Origin: Anaerolineales bacterium UBA2232
Lineage (GTDB): Bacteria > Chloroflexota > Anaerolineae > UBA2200
Length of the DNA: 7,482 nt
Direction: 5' to 3'
Assembly (NCBI GenBank): GCA_002348045.1
Contig: DDYO01000069.1
Span: forward strand, 1-7,482
Positions within the stretch are counted from its first letter, which is position 1. Each line of letters starts with the position of its first letter. Positions 6,109 through 7,482 of the stretch are shown piece after piece. A program made the translations under genes and the position numbers. The notes under the pieces were generated by a model. It searched no databases. It had not been told where the DNA came from and worked only from the letters and a program-made list of their open reading frames with translations.

Positions 6109-7289
6109 CGTACGCGTTCGCCTTGCACCAATTCAGCCTTCTGTGCTTCGTGCTGCTGCTGGTACTGATTGCCCTAGCCAATATGCTTACGCTCCAGCGG
6201 TTGGGACGCTACCCTAAATCCGCCGATCGCCCCAAGGTGTCGGTGCTCATCCCTGCCCGAAACGAGGAAAGTAACATTGGCGCCTGTGCTGAATCCGTTC
6301 TGGAACAGGATTACCCCTCACTGGAGGTCATTGTTCTGGACGACATGTCGTCTGACCAGACTGCGCAAGTGGTTGCCGCCTTGGCTGGTAAAGACCTGCG
6401 GCTAAAGACGTTGGTGGGCGCTCCCCTGCCAGAGAGCTGGCTGGGTAAGCACTGGGCGTGCCACCAGCTCAGCGACGCAGCTACGGGCGAGCTCCTGCTT
6501 TTCATAGACGCTGACACCTTGCTGAAGTGTAACGCCGTGGGTGCTGGGGTCGACGCTCTTTCGGCCGCGAAAGCGGACCTTCTGTGCGCCTTGCCTCACC
6601 AGACTATGGGGACGTGGGCTGAAAGGTTGCTTGTTCCCCTGATGTACTGGAGCATCCAGTCCTTTCTGCCCCTCGCGCTGGCCGACAGGCTGGCCATACG
6701 GTCTTTGAGTGCGGCTGTCGGCCAGTACATGTTGTTCCGACGAGATAGCTATCGCAGGATTGGAGGTCACGCCGCCGTCAGAGGAGATGTCGTGGATGAT
6801 CTGGCCTTAGCTCGGCTGATTAGGGGAAACGGTCTCAGACTGCATCTGGTGGACGGGCAGGATCACTTGACTTGCCGCATGTACCGAGGCTGGCGCGAAG
6901 TGCGTGATGGTTTTGGGAAGACGCTGTTTGCGGCGTTTCGCTATCGAACTGGGCTCTTTTTGTTCGTTTGGGCATTTCTAACCGTGGTGTTTACTGAGCC
7001 TCTGGGCGTGCTGCTGTGGGCTCGGCTTGGTGGTGCAGTGCCTAGCGATTCAATAAACGTCGCTGGTGCCAGCGTCCTGGCATCGGTATTGTTGTGGGCC
7101 TTGTCGTTCTGGCGCTTTCGAGTGCCACTCTACCTCGCGTGCGCCTACCCACTCATCGTCCTTCTGGGGGGCTACGTAGCGGTACGGTCGCTGCTGCTAA
7201 CGCGGTCCGGGAAAATGGTGTGGAAAGGCCGGATGCTGCGAGTAGGCTCGGCCTGGCGCGAGTTCGCAGAGAAGGAAGGTGTCGAATGA
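6105..7289 (+). CDS. Membrane family 2 glycosyltransferase, carotenoid/hopanoid-associated type
   Basis: Predicted inverting GT-A glycosyltransferase anchored in the membrane, with its active site in the cytoplasm. The product is 394 residues from GTG 6105. Order: N-terminal membrane helix (about 9-28); nucleotide-sugar site VSVLIPARNEESNI (45-58); VLDDMSSDQT (77-86); PLPESWLGKHWA (107-118), characteristic of the HpnB/CrtQ/CruC-like branch; the metal-binding FIDADT with DAD at 135-137; a DVVDDLALAR acceptor/base region; CRMYRGWREVRDGFGK; then about three C-terminal membrane helices and a final MVWKGRMLR typical of the group. The sugar and acceptor cannot be told from sequence; a polyisoprenoid, carotenoid or glycerolipid is plausible given plsY beside it. 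The frame stays open upstream to 5985, inside plsY, but the GTGA overlap at 6105-6108 gives a coupled start just before the membrane helix. No strong ribosome site precedes it. Confidence 0.88.
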   Translation: MTYAFALHQFSLLCFVLLLVLIALANMLTLQRLGRYPKSADRPKVSVLIPARNEESNIGACAESVLEQDYPSLEVIVLDDMSSDQTAQVVAALAGKDLRLKTLVGAPLPESWLGKHWACHQLSDAATGELLLFIDADTLLKCNAVGAGVDALSAAKADLLCALPHQTMGTWAERLLVPLMYWSIQSFLPLALADRLAIRSLSAAVGQYMLFRRDSYRRIGGHAAVRGDVVDDLALARLIRGNGLRLHLVDGQDHLTCRMYRGWREVRDGFGKTLFAAFRYRTGLFLFVWAFLTVVFTEPLGVLLWARLGGAVPSDSINVAGASVLASVLLWALSFWRFRVPLYLACAYPLIVLLGGYVAVRSLLLTRSGKMVWKGRMLRVGSAWREFAEKEGVE

Positions 7290-7482
7290 AGCCACGAGGA
7301 GTGGAACAACACGCTTTGATGTTTGCCTTTGTTGCCAGAGCCGCGGTGGAGCGGCTGGGCGAGCCAGGCCGGCAAGCGGTGCTAGAGGGTGTTCGACGTT
7401 ATGGCCACCACCGCGGAGAGCGAATGGCTGAACACGCTGCGCAGGCCGGATTGGAGCGCAACATGGCCTCCTTCATGGTGTC
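7286..7482 (+). CDS. Probable L-2-amino-thiazoline-4-carboxylic acid hydrolase family protein, N-terminal part
   Basis: Only the first 65 codons are in the window; the frame is open to the edge. The start ATG (7286-7288) overlaps the glycosyltransferase stop as ATGA, so it is the third gene of a translationally coupled operon; GAAGGAAGG just upstream (7271-7279) is a good ribosome site. The visible segment is helical, with ERLGEPGRQAVLEGVRRYGHHRGERMAEHA (within 22-51), which recalls the N-terminal region of the ATC hydrolase-like family, where a pattern of the kind GEEA...EGVRRYGxxRGxRMAE is common. The founding family member opens a thiazoline ring to give N-carbamoyl-cysteine, but most members are uncharacterised and the reaction here is unknown. 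The assignment rests on remembered family pattern and needs the missing C-terminal part. Confidence 0.6.
   Translation, partial: MKPRGVEQHALMFAFVARAAVERLGEPGRQAVLEGVRRYGHHRGERMAEHAAQAGLERNMASFMV

Overview
The window is a compact stretch of bacterial chromosome, moderately GC-rich, with clear sigma70-type promoters, Shine-Dalgarno sites and tight operons. Most genes belong to lipid and envelope metabolism: type 2 isopentenyl-diphosphate isomerase, acyl carrier protein, a DegV/FakB-like fatty-acid-binding protein, the acyl-phosphate acyltransferase PlsY and a membrane glycosyltransferase of the carotenoid/hopanoid-associated type. Type 2 IDI, the PlsY subtype (GDGNPGAAN and GGKAVA motifs) and DegV together suggest a Gram-positive-like or Chloroflexota-like bacterium. 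That is a weak inference; no rRNA or other phylogenetic marker is present.

Layout. Bases 1-568 (minus) hold the N-terminal half of idi2, cut by the window edge. It diverges from acpP (727-963, plus). Both promoters match consensus closely and their -35 hexamers lie back to back, 5 bp apart. A strong intrinsic terminator follows acpP. About 420 bases without a recognisable gene come next, holding a candidate promoter and two hairpins, and then degV (1428-2300, plus). degV runs convergently into a two-gene minus-strand operon, 5265 to 2303: a PAS-containing histidine-kinase-like protein followed, with a 4-base GTGA overlap, by a tyrosine-recombinase-like protein. From a good promoter at 5428-5455 a plus-strand operon starts: plsY, a family 2 glycosyltransferase and a partial gene resembling L-2-amino-thiazoline-4-carboxylic acid hydrolase, each coupled to the previous by a 4-base overlap (GTGA, then ATGA).

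The main novelty candidate is the minus-strand pair. By eye alignment the kinase-like protein lacks the receiver phospho-acceptor Asp, the H-box His, the N-box Asn residues and the G1 glycine motif. The recombinase-like protein has lost the first catalytic Arg, both His positions and the nucleophilic Tyr. Yet both reading frames are intact and translationally coupled. This looks like a system built of two pseudoenzymes: perhaps a sensor or scaffold working with a non-cleaving DNA-binding protein. The function is inference; the missing residues are read directly from the sequence.
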